From positions 1 to 42,743 of the forward strand of contig CAUZEA010000046.1 in the NCBI GenBank assembly GCA_963578605.1: a DNA stretch of 42,743 nt, written 5' to 3'. The translations under genes and the position numbers were made by a program. Numbering within the stretch: the stretch's first letter is position 1; every line of letters starts with the position of its first letter. Below, one piece after another: positions 33,578 to 40,848 of the stretch. The stretch comes from JAKVCB01 sp963578605. Its GTDB lineage: Bacteria; Planctomycetota; Planctomycetia; Pirellulales; Lacipirellulaceae. The notes below the pieces were generated by a model that had not been told where the DNA came from, did no database searches, and saw nothing but the letters and a program-made list of their open reading frames with translations.

Positions 33578-35386
33578 ATGACTACTTCGACACCAAATCA
33601 ACCTGATTCAGCGACCAACGGCATTGACGACACAACCACTCTGGTTGACGTGTGTGCCGTCAACGAGGTCCAGGAGGGCTCCTACAAGCTGGTACGATAT
33701 CGCGGTACGCCGGTCGCCGTGTTTGGTAATGCCGGACGTTTTTTCGCCATCGACAATCGCTGCCCACATATGGGCTTCCCATTATGCAAGGGGCAAGTTC
33801 ATGAGGGCATTGTCGTCTGCCCGTGGCATCACTGGAAGTTTGATCTGGCTACCGGTGGCTGTTTTACGGTCAGCGAATACGATGCCACGTCGTACGACGT
33901 CATCGAGCGAGATGGCCGCCTTTATCTGGACCGACCCGCAGATGGCCGGGAGGCAAGATTATTTACTCGCTACGAGAATGAACTGCGGGAGGGGCTCAAG
34001 GCGGCAGACTCCTTCCAAATCGCCAAAGCCGTGACGCGTTACAGTCAATCTGGCGGCGATGAGAGCCGACTGGTCCGATTTGCAGCCGACATGGCCCTGC
34101 AACTGCAAACAGGTGGCGCCGGTGGTACCTGGGCCGGGCTGACTTCGCTGGCCAACGCCCATCACATGAGTCAATCCTTGCAGGGTGATGCGCACACGCT
34201 GGGCCTGGTACAGGCGATGCGCGAGGTGGCCCGCGTCATTTCCGGCGCTGCGCCCCGCCGACCAGTTCGTGTGCTGGAACCGCTTGAGAAGAACGATCCC
34301 GACCGGCTTCACCACCTGTTGCTTTACTTCGCGGACAAGCGCACCACCGTCGGTGTGGAACGTTGCCTGGCAACACTCGTATCCATGGATCTTCCACCAG
34401 CAACCGTGGCCCATTGGGCATTCGAAGCCATTGCCCAGCATCTCTACCCATCCACTGGTCATGCCCATGACTTTTTGTATCGGTGTTTTGATCTGCTGGA
34501 TCAGATCGGTTGGGATATAGCGCCCACCGCCCTCGGTACACTCGCCGCCACGATCGCCGGTGCCAGTTGGGCAGAGGAATCCGAACCGTGGTCGCCGTAC
34601 GTGGAACGGTTGTTCGATATTCGCGATCGGCTACGACGTGACGACCTTTGTGCCGGAGCGGGCGGGATTGACACCCATGAACTCGGCCACCGTCTGGCCG
34701 AAGATACTCAGCATGGGGTTATTGACGCGCTCGAAGAAGCGCTACAGGCCGGTGCTACCGCTGAAGAGATCAGCCGCGGGCTGAACATCGGCTGGATGTT
34801 GCGTCTGGCCAGGTTTGCACTCGTGAATGAGACCGATTGGGCGCAGGTCTTTCATGGTGTGATCGCCGCCGATTCGATTGACCAGGCAATCCGCAGGTTC
34901 GGCCCGTCACCAACACTGATCGCATCAGTCTTTGACAGCGCCGTGGCGCTTTACCTGACCCAGAGCCTCAATATCCCTCGTGTACGACTGCCCGACCCGC
35001 AAAATCCCGGCGATCTGCCCATCGATGACCCAACCGCCCTGTTAAGCTCTATGGCTGACTGCCTTGAGTTGCGCCAACCAGATCGCGCCGGCGCATGCGT
35101 GGCACACTATATCTACGCAGGGCATCCCGAAGACCAACTGGTGACAGCCCTGATTGGCGCGATGTTTCGCGAAGACGGCGATTTTCACACCTTCCAGACA
35201 ATGCGTGCCACCCTCAACCAGTTTGAAGCGCTGCGATCGGACCCGCTGCGCCACCTCGCGTTGGTCGGTATCGCTCGTATGTTCGCGGCACAACGCATGA
35301 AACGAAACGTGCTCATGAGCACCCGGTTCGCCCTCAAACTTTCCAAGGGAGAATATCTGGCCGGTGGTGATGAGCACGAGGAATGA
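33578..35386 (+). CDS. Rieske [2Fe-2S] domain fused to a long helical region
   Basis: A 602-residue protein. Residues about 21-125 form a Rieske ferredoxin-like domain with C62-x-H64 (CPHMGFPL) and C81-x2-H84 (CPWHHWKFDL), the cluster ligands. The remaining 450 residues are almost entirely helical and look duplicated: NAHHMSQSLQGDAHTL, RLHHLLLYFADKRTTVGVERCLATLV and later ALQAGATAEEISRGL, TALIGAMFRED. The second motif resembles AhpD/carboxymuconolactone-decarboxylase helices, but I cannot claim that family. There is no signal peptide; cytosolic. The role could be electron delivery to an associated redox site. It is 185 bases after the WD40 gene and 204 before DUF1080, so may have its own promoter. 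Confidence 0.85.
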   Translation: MTTSTPNQPDSATNGIDDTTTLVDVCAVNEVQEGSYKLVRYRGTPVAVFGNAGRFFAIDNRCPHMGFPLCKGQVHEGIVVCPWHHWKFDLATGGCFTVSEYDATSYDVIERDGRLYLDRPADGREARLFTRYENELREGLKAADSFQIAKAVTRYSQSGGDESRLVRFAADMALQLQTGGAGGTWAGLTSLANAHHMSQSLQGDAHTLGLVQAMREVARVISGAAPRRPVRVLEPLEKNDPDRLHHLLLYFADKRTTVGVERCLATLVSMDLPPATVAHWAFEAIAQHLYPSTGHAHDFLYRCFDLLDQIGWDIAPTALGTLAATIAGASWAEESEPWSPYVERLFDIRDRLRRDDLCAGAGGIDTHELGHRLAEDTQHGVIDALEEALQAGATAEEISRGLNIGWMLRLARFALVNETDWAQVFHGVIAADSIDQAIRRFGPSPTLIASVFDSAVALYLTQSLNIPRVRLPDPQNPGDLPIDDPTALLSSMADCLELRQPDRAGACVAHYIYAGHPEDQLVTALIGAMFREDGDFHTFQTMRATLNQFEALRSDPLRHLALVGIARMFAAQRMKRNVLMSTRFALKLSKGEYLAGGDEHEE

Positions 35387-35589
35387 CCGATGAAAGATCG
35401 CTGGTGTAGTGGTGCACTTAAATTTTTTGGTTCATTGAATTTGTTTCGCACATTCGAAAACTTTCAATATTTCCCGCCAGTAGTGAGGGCCAAGGAAATG
35501 TTGGAATCGGGCATCAGCAACTCCAGGTTCAACTTTCCCGTTCAAGCTTGATGGTACAAAATCGAATAACTCACAGTTGGGAAAATAGT

Positions 35590-36324
35590 ATGGTTCACGG
35601 ACTAATATGGATCGTTGTAGTTTCGGTCGCATTACCCGGGATTGCTGAGACCCCGCAAGTCGCTCCTGCAGAAGCGGCTGGTATGCAAAGTCTGTTCAAC
35701 GGAAAGGATCTGACGGGTTGGGATGGAGACCCCAGGCTCTGGTCGGTGAAAAACGGGGCGATTCGTGGCGAAACAACTTCCGAAAACCGTGCCCACGGGA
35801 ACACCTTCCTTATTTGGCAGGGGGGTAACACGAAAGACTTTGAATTGTGCGTCTCGTTTCGATGTAACGACACGAATAATTCGGGGATCCAGTATCGGTC
35901 GAAGCATATTAAAGACGGAAAGGTACGCAACGATTGGGTGGTACGCGGGTACCAGCACGAAATACGTAACGAACACAAATTGCCCAACGTGGCCGCATTC
36001 ATCTACGACGAGGGAGGCCGACGGGGCCGGTTGTGTCTCGTGGGCGAGAAAGCAACCTGGGACAGCGACGGCAAGAAAGTCGGCCAAAGGATGATGGATG
36101 AATCAGAGTTTCAGAAACTATTCAAGCTCAATGATTGGAATGATGTTGTGATCATCGCCAAGCGTAATCGCATCCGGCATTATCTCAACGGTAAATTGGT
36201 CATTGACTTCACTGACAACCACCCCGAATTGGCTTTGCTGGATGGCCAGCTTGCTTTGCAGCTACACGCCGGTAAACCGATGTGGGTCGAGTTTAAAGAT
36301 ATTCGTTTCAAAGAGATCGATTAG
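35590..36324 (+). CDS. DUF1080 (3-keto-disaccharide hydrolase type) protein, exported
   Basis: A 244-residue protein with signal peptide (GLIWIVVVSVALPGIAE). The motif LFNGKDLTGWDG is the usual DUF1080 opening, followed by FELCVSFRCNDTNNSGIQYRS, NDWNDVVIIAKRNRIRHYLNGKLV and a final MWVEFKDIRFKEI. DUF1080 has a LamG-like beta-sandwich; characterised members hydrolyse 3-keto-glycosides or related sugar bonds. The Asn/Ser-rich segment after DTNN is consistent with that subgroup. The ATG at 35590 suits the signal; an earlier ATG at 35548 is open. It converges on the YbaK gene and has no close operon partner. Confidence 0.9.
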   Translation: MVHGLIWIVVVSVALPGIAETPQVAPAEAAGMQSLFNGKDLTGWDGDPRLWSVKNGAIRGETTSENRAHGNTFLIWQGGNTKDFELCVSFRCNDTNNSGIQYRSKHIKDGKVRNDWVVRGYQHEIRNEHKLPNVAAFIYDEGGRRGRLCLVGEKATWDSDGKKVGQRMMDESEFQKLFKLNDWNDVVIIAKRNRIRHYLNGKLVIDFTDNHPELALLDGQLALQLHAGKPMWVEFKDIRFKEID

Positions 36325-36417
36325 TTGCCGCAACCCGGCCGATCTAATATGAACGAATTATTTACGTCGATTTATGACCTTGGCTGCCCCCGTAGGAAGT
36401 CGGTCGATCCTTTCACT

Positions 36418-36897
36418 TCAAGACCTCTTGGCAAATGTAAATTGCCGTGGTTTAGCAATCTTCTTCCAGTCTGTAGCCGACATGATGATTGAATTCGTCA
36501 GCGATCCGGCATTGAATGCTATTTTGTCATAGTGCTGCCCCACCGACTCGTCTGCAAACAACTCCAGTGGCAGGATAGGATGACCGAAGGGCGGAACCGA
36601 TCCGGGAACCAATCCGGTCAAGTCCAACAGTTCTTCGGGGGTGGCGAAGCGGATTTTCTTGATGTTTAACGTCTTTTTGATGGCTGCCGAAACCAGCTTT
36701 TGATCAGCCGGTAACACAAACAGGCGAAAGAGGTCATCAGTCCGTGCGACAATCGCCTTTGCCCCCACACCAAGCGGTTCACCGCGGGCACGTGCCGACT
36801 CCTCGGAAGTCAAGGTGGGCTGATGCTCGACTTCTCGAAAGGCAATTCCGCTTTGCCGGAGAATTTCACAGATTTGCTGGCGGATATCAGGGCTCAT
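36418..36897 (-). CDS. YbaK/EbsC-type aminoacyl-tRNA deacylase
   Basis: A 159-residue member of the YbaK/ProRS-editing family. Hallmarks are K47 in GAKAIVAR, which belongs to the substrate site, the segment TLTSEESARARGE at about 28-40, and the PGSVPPFG loop at 98-105. These proteins deacylate mischarged tRNAs such as Cys- or Ala-tRNA(Pro); which one this is cannot be told. The chosen ATG at 36897 gives the usual family length; a frame to 37062 adds 55 residues with no homologous look. It converges with DUF1080 (93 bases between stops). Confidence 0.88.
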   Translation of the reverse strand: MSPDIRQQICEILRQSGIAFREVEHQPTLTSEESARARGEPLGVGAKAIVARTDDLFRLFVLPADQKLVSAAIKKTLNIKKIRFATPEELLDLTGLVPGSVPPFGHPILPLELFADESVGQHYDKIAFNAGSLTNSIIMSATDWKKIAKPRQFTFAKRS

Positions 36898-37425
36898 GAA
36901 AACAGTTACCGGAGCGGAAACAAATTCGGTAAGTTGTAGCGTGATTATGGCCTCTGCGAGGTTTTTGTTCAAACAGGGTTTTTGTGCCCTGGTCTTGAGT
37001 AAGGCAGCGAACTTGTTGGCAAACAACCTAGACGTGGGCTCCCAGTCCCCGCAGTTGGTCACCCGGTGTGGTTACCGACACCCGGGAAGACTACTACCGA
37101 AGGGCGCGTTTTACCAGGAAGGAGTGCGTCGCTAAAATGACGTCGTGTCATCGTGTTGCATACCAAATGGAGTGGTTGATGCAGATTGGGCGAATGCTTG
37201 TTTTTGATTTCGGGAAGTCAACGCCAACAAAAGGAGTATTGCTTTGCTTTCTGATACCTCCTGTTGTCCTGCTCGCTGTACTCTCGTGGTAACGACACGA
37301 CCACACGTGCTAAAATCTCCCGGATACATAACCGGGTTGGGCGGCTGCTATCGAACCTCATCTCAAGAGATTTGGGTTGCAGCTTCCCAAGAGTTCACCA
37401 TCCCAGTTTTTACAGGGCGATACTC
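36898..37425. promoter_or_regulatory. Divergent promoter region between YbaK and SDR genes
   Basis: A 528-base gap between divergent genes; both promoters should be here, but I see no clear boxes. A plus-strand frame (37068-37292) ends in a hydrophobic segment (GVLLCFLIPPVVLLAVLSW) and could be a small membrane protein, but its start and Shine-Dalgarno are weak, so I do not call it a gene. Confidence 0.4.
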
Positions 37426-38196
37426 ATGTCAACGGTCAGTTCGGAAGAGAAGATTTGCTTGATCACCGGTGGGGGATCGGGCGTCGGACGTGCCGTGGCC
37501 CTGGCACTGGTCAATGCAAATTGCAACGTTGTGGTCAGCGGGAGGCGGAAAGAAGCCCTTGCCGAAACCGTTGAATTGGCGGGAAGTCATAGCAACCGGG
37601 TCGTCCCTTTACCGGCCGATGTAGCCCAGGCAGATTCAGTACGGCAACTTTTTGCGAAAACGGTGGAAAGGTTTGGGCGGTTAGACATGCTCTTCAACAA
37701 CGCTGGGATCCATCTGCCCTGGGCCCCACTCGAAGAAATTCCTCTCGACCAGTGGCAGCAGATCGTAGCCATCAACCTCACCGGCGTCTTTCTTTGCATG
37801 CAAGAAGCCTTTCGCATCATGCAACACCAGAATCCACAAGGAGGACGCATCATCAACAACGGTTCGATATCGGCTCACATTCCCCGCCCCCACGCCGCTG
37901 GATACAATGCCACGAAGCATGCGGTCACTGGTCTGACCCGATCGGGATCCTTGGAAGGACGGAAGTACAATATTGCCGTTGGACAAATTGATATTGGCAA
38001 TGCAGAAACCCCCATGTCGGGACCAGGTCTCAAAAACGGCTTAATGCAAGCCGGTGGCGAAATCAAGGAAGAACCCAGTTTTGACGTTGCCCATGTGGCA
38101 GAGGCCGTGCGCTACATGGTCGAATTGCCGCTGGAGGCCAATGTCCAATTCATGACCGTCATGGCGACATCGATGCCTTACATCGGTCGGGGCTGA
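37426..38196 (+). CDS. SDR family oxidoreductase
   Basis: A 256-residue SDR with TGGGSGVG at 14-21, NNAG at 91-94, S147 (NNGSISAH) and Y160/K164 (YNATK). The C-terminal part (AEAVRYMVELPLEANVQFMTVMATSMPYIGRG) lacks the usual DGG end, which occurs in several SDR subfamilies. It should be a cytosolic NAD(P)-dependent oxidoreductase; the substrate is unknown. The start at 37426 follows AGGG; the longer frame to 37264 is an extension without recognisable sequence. It converges with the Gfo/Idh/MocA gene with 20 bases between stops. It is the fourth SDR in the window. Confidence 0.9.
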   Translation: MSTVSSEEKICLITGGGSGVGRAVALALVNANCNVVVSGRRKEALAETVELAGSHSNRVVPLPADVAQADSVRQLFAKTVERFGRLDMLFNNAGIHLPWAPLEEIPLDQWQQIVAINLTGVFLCMQEAFRIMQHQNPQGGRIINNGSISAHIPRPHAAGYNATKHAVTGLTRSGSLEGRKYNIAVGQIDIGNAETPMSGPGLKNGLMQAGGEIKEEPSFDVAHVAEAVRYMVELPLEANVQFMTVMATSMPYIGRG

Positions 38197-38216
38197 GCAA
38201 GTCATCGAACTGGCAG

Positions 38217-39587
38217 TCAGGCCAGGTTCCAGCCGGACCGGTACTGGCGACGAATCAATGAATCGGCTGCGGGTACATTACTGACCCGCAAATTCTTTGC
38301 ATCCCAGACCAGCTTCTTACCGGTTCGAAACGCCACATTTCCGAGGTGGTTTGCTTCGGTGAGCTTGCCAGCATATTCAAAATTACAGGTTGTCGGGGCG
38401 CCCGTCTTGCAGGCATGAATCCACTCGGCGTGATGGCCAAGTGATTTCGGAATCGTCGGTTCAGGCGGCTCAAAATCAACCCAATCTTTTTCGGGTAGCA
38501 GCACATGTTTTCCATAATTAGACAGCAACATGCCTTTGTCCCCAACAAAGAGCATGCCACCGCCCCACTGGGGAATGGATCCGTCCTGCCAGAGGGTTGG
38601 TTTGTTCTTGCCTTGATACCAGGTCAGCTCCAGCGGTGGCATGTTGCCTCGTGGACCATATTCGTAGGTCACTTCCATTGAGGCCGGGGCAAGTTCCGGG
38701 TGTGACCTGGACCCGCGGGCCTTGACCGTGAGTGGCGCTTCCAGGTTCAGTGCCCAAAACGGGAGATCAATCATGTGACTCCCCATGTCGGACATCGTGC
38801 CACTACCAAAATCCCACCAGCGGTACCATTTTGGCCCCGGCACATAAACCTCGTGGAAGTTGCGGTGTGGTGCGGGCCCCAGCCAAAGGTCCCAGTTGAG
38901 ATTCGACGGAACCGGATGGGATTCGGTCGGACGGTCTTGCAGGTGGACGATATCCTTGGCGGCCTGGGCCTCGGCCACACTGGGGTGCCAGCCCCACGCA
39001 CGGGAGATCCAGACATGAACCTCGCGTACCGGTCCAATCGTATCCGCCTGAATCAGTTCCACCACCCTGCGGTAATTGTCTGATGCATGAATTTGGGTTC
39101 CCATCTGGGTAGCTACATTGGCTTTGGCCGTGGCCTTACGAATGATTCGTGCTTCATAAATGTTGTGGGTCAGCGGCTTTTCGCAATACACGTGTTTTCC
39201 CAATTGAAGTGCCGGGAGTGTGGCAAATGCGTGCGTGTGCTCACAGGTACTCACAACGACTGCGTCAAATTCCTGCGCGTGATCAAACAGCTTTCTGAAG
39301 TCGGTGACCTTGCGGGCCTGGGGATGTAGTTGGCTGGCCGCCCCCAAGCCGTTCTCGTTGACGTCACAAAGGGCAACGATGTTTTCCGACGCCACGCCAG
39401 CGAGGTTTGCGCCACCGCGACCGCCACTTCCGATGATGGCCACATTCAATTTTTCATTGAGGTTAGTTCCGCGCACAATGGCAGGTGCTGCAAATACAGC
39501 GGTGGCACCCATTGCAGTAGCGGTACGTAGGAAATTGCGCCGATTAGTTCGCGGAAGGGAATTATTGCTTTGTTGGGAAGATGACAT
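38217..39587 (-). CDS. Gfo/Idh/MocA family oxidoreductase with TAT signal
   Basis: A 456-residue protein with a twin-arginine signal at 16-20 (RRNFL) and hydrophobic stretch to AAPAIVRG. The dinucleotide motif GSGGRGG is at about 53-59 and the EKP motif at 136-138 (YCEKPLTHN). The C-terminal domain has DMGSHMIDLPFWALNL and EWIHACKTGAPT. It probably oxidises or reduces a sugar or glycoside with NAD(P) after folding in the cytosol. The start is the ATG at 39587. A DUF1080 gene lies 69 bases upstream on the same strand, so both may be transcribed together. It is a distinct type from the copy at 20340. Confidence 0.92.
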   Translation of the reverse strand: MSSSQQSNNSLPRTNRRNFLRTATAMGATAVFAAPAIVRGTNLNEKLNVAIIGSGGRGGANLAGVASENIVALCDVNENGLGAASQLHPQARKVTDFRKLFDHAQEFDAVVVSTCEHTHAFATLPALQLGKHVYCEKPLTHNIYEARIIRKATAKANVATQMGTQIHASDNYRRVVELIQADTIGPVREVHVWISRAWGWHPSVAEAQAAKDIVHLQDRPTESHPVPSNLNWDLWLGPAPHRNFHEVYVPGPKWYRWWDFGSGTMSDMGSHMIDLPFWALNLEAPLTVKARGSRSHPELAPASMEVTYEYGPRGNMPPLELTWYQGKNKPTLWQDGSIPQWGGGMLFVGDKGMLLSNYGKHVLLPEKDWVDFEPPEPTIPKSLGHHAEWIHACKTGAPTTCNFEYAGKLTEANHLGNVAFRTGKKLVWDAKNLRVSNVPAADSLIRRQYRSGWNLA

Positions 39588-39656
39588 TGACCGGTCCTGT
39601 AAAATTTCGAGATGAAATATTTATGCCAAGGCCTGAACGCTGTGCAACCACAAAAT

Positions 39657-40418
39657 CTATGGTAATTCACGAATCCGAATTTGCCGGAATTCAACGGGGG
39701 ACCCTTCCGATTCCAGGCAAAGATAACCACGGTGTGGTTCACATTGGTTTCCCCCAGAAACCTCGCCGCCGTTAACCCACAGGCGTACTTCACCGTTGAT
39801 ACAGCGAATGTAGTAATGATTCCAGTGGCCAAATCCTTTCGACCGATCCTCGGACGGAAAACTCCGCGAGCCATTCGCTGACAGAGGAGGAAAGGGTGTC
39901 ATTTGGGTGCGGACGGGAAACACATCACCATTGGTCGTGAACCAGTCACTCTTTTTCCCATGGCGTTTTTTATAATTCTCGGCATAGCCGTGGTCGAGGA
40001 TTTGAATTTCGATTCCGGAAGGAAGTTCGCCTGGCGCAAGCGATGTGAGGGACTCTGGGATTGTCCAAACAAAGATCCCCGAATTGCCGGCCGAACGAAG
40101 GTGCTTCCATTGGGCGACCAGCTCGAAATTGTCATATTGTTTCTGCGAACGAATGACCCCTACCGGTTTGCCCGTGCAATGCACAACGCCCCCCTCCCAA
40201 GTCCAGGTATCCTCTCCGCAATTTACATTCACAAAGTCTTTTCCCGTCAGCGTCACCCAGCCAGGTCCGCTGCCGTCGAGAAAAGCCCGTAGTGGGGGCT
40301 GGTCGGCAAATATGGAACTGATGCCACTTAGGGATGACCATGGACAGGTCGCGAGTAAAACGACGGTGCCGACAAAAATCAATGGGGATCGTACGATCAT
40401 CGGAGACAGAATATCCAT
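39657..40418 (-). CDS. DUF1080 (3-keto-disaccharide hydrolase type) protein, exported
   Basis: A 253-residue protein with a signal-like N-terminus (RSPLIFVGTVVLLATCPW). The beta-sandwich is recognised from NVNCGEDTWTWEGGVVHC, YDNFELVAQWKHLRSAGNSGIF, FGHWNHYYIRCINGEVRLWVNG and a final EFRQIRIRELP. The LFNGKDL motif is replaced by AFLDGSGPGW, so it belongs to a different branch from the copy at 35590. Likely a periplasmic glycoside-bond hydrolase or lyase. ATG 40418 has AGGAAA about 13 bases before; ATG 40400 is possible. It precedes the Gfo/Idh/MocA gene on the same strand. Confidence 0.87.
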   Translation of the reverse strand: MDILSPMIVRSPLIFVGTVVLLATCPWSSLSGISSIFADQPPLRAFLDGSGPGWVTLTGKDFVNVNCGEDTWTWEGGVVHCTGKPVGVIRSQKQYDNFELVAQWKHLRSAGNSGIFVWTIPESLTSLAPGELPSGIEIQILDHGYAENYKKRHGKKSDWFTTNGDVFPVRTQMTPFPPLSANGSRSFPSEDRSKGFGHWNHYYIRCINGEVRLWVNGGEVSGGNQCEPHRGYLCLESEGSPVEFRQIRIRELP

Positions 40419-40848
40419 GGCGAAAGGTTTCCTGGGATCCCGGAAAAGTCATCCTTTAGTGGCCTTTAGCTTATCGTATCTCGTCGTGGCAGCCAAACCG
40501 GCCCCGGGGTTTTCTGGTGGGAAACGGTCTGTCGTCTGTTTGTGTAAAAATGGCGTGGTGTTTTTTGGGGCCGTTCCACTACCCAAGGTCCGTGAAGCGG
40601 TTGATAATGAAAGTGTAGATCTTTCCCTTTGGGCGATTTTCCCCAGTACTTTTGGATTTCCGACAATATTTCTGCCAACTCAAGTTCAGCGTACGACCAC
40701 TTGTGCTTCTGCCCATCGGCGGCCCGTGGCTGCGCTTCGCGTACGAGGTTGAATTTTCGGGTATGACATACAGCCACGTTGCAGGTGGGCATACACGGCT
40801 GACTCGTGTTGGACCGACTGTCAGGGCTTCATGGGAATTGTGTTCGTG
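40419..40848. promoter_or_regulatory. Divergent region between DUF1080 and SGNH/PVC dehydrogenase
   Basis: A 430-base gap with divergent genes on each side. Short open frames exist (for example minus 40466-40792 with HKWSYAELELAEILSEIQ), but none has a family motif or ribosome-binding site. I see no promoter box that I would defend. Confidence 0.4.

Noticed and set aside
37068..37292. Small membrane protein in the YbaK/SDR gap
   Set aside because: Only the last 19 residues are hydrophobic; the start is weak and most of the frame is unstructured.
40045..40752. Plus-strand frame of 235 codons
   Set aside because: Mostly antisense to the DUF1080 gene, with no family sequence or ribosome-binding site.
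40466..40792. Minus-strand frame with HKWSYAELELAEILSE
   Set aside because: Some coding-like texture, but basic and Trp-rich ends, no start signal and no recognisable family.
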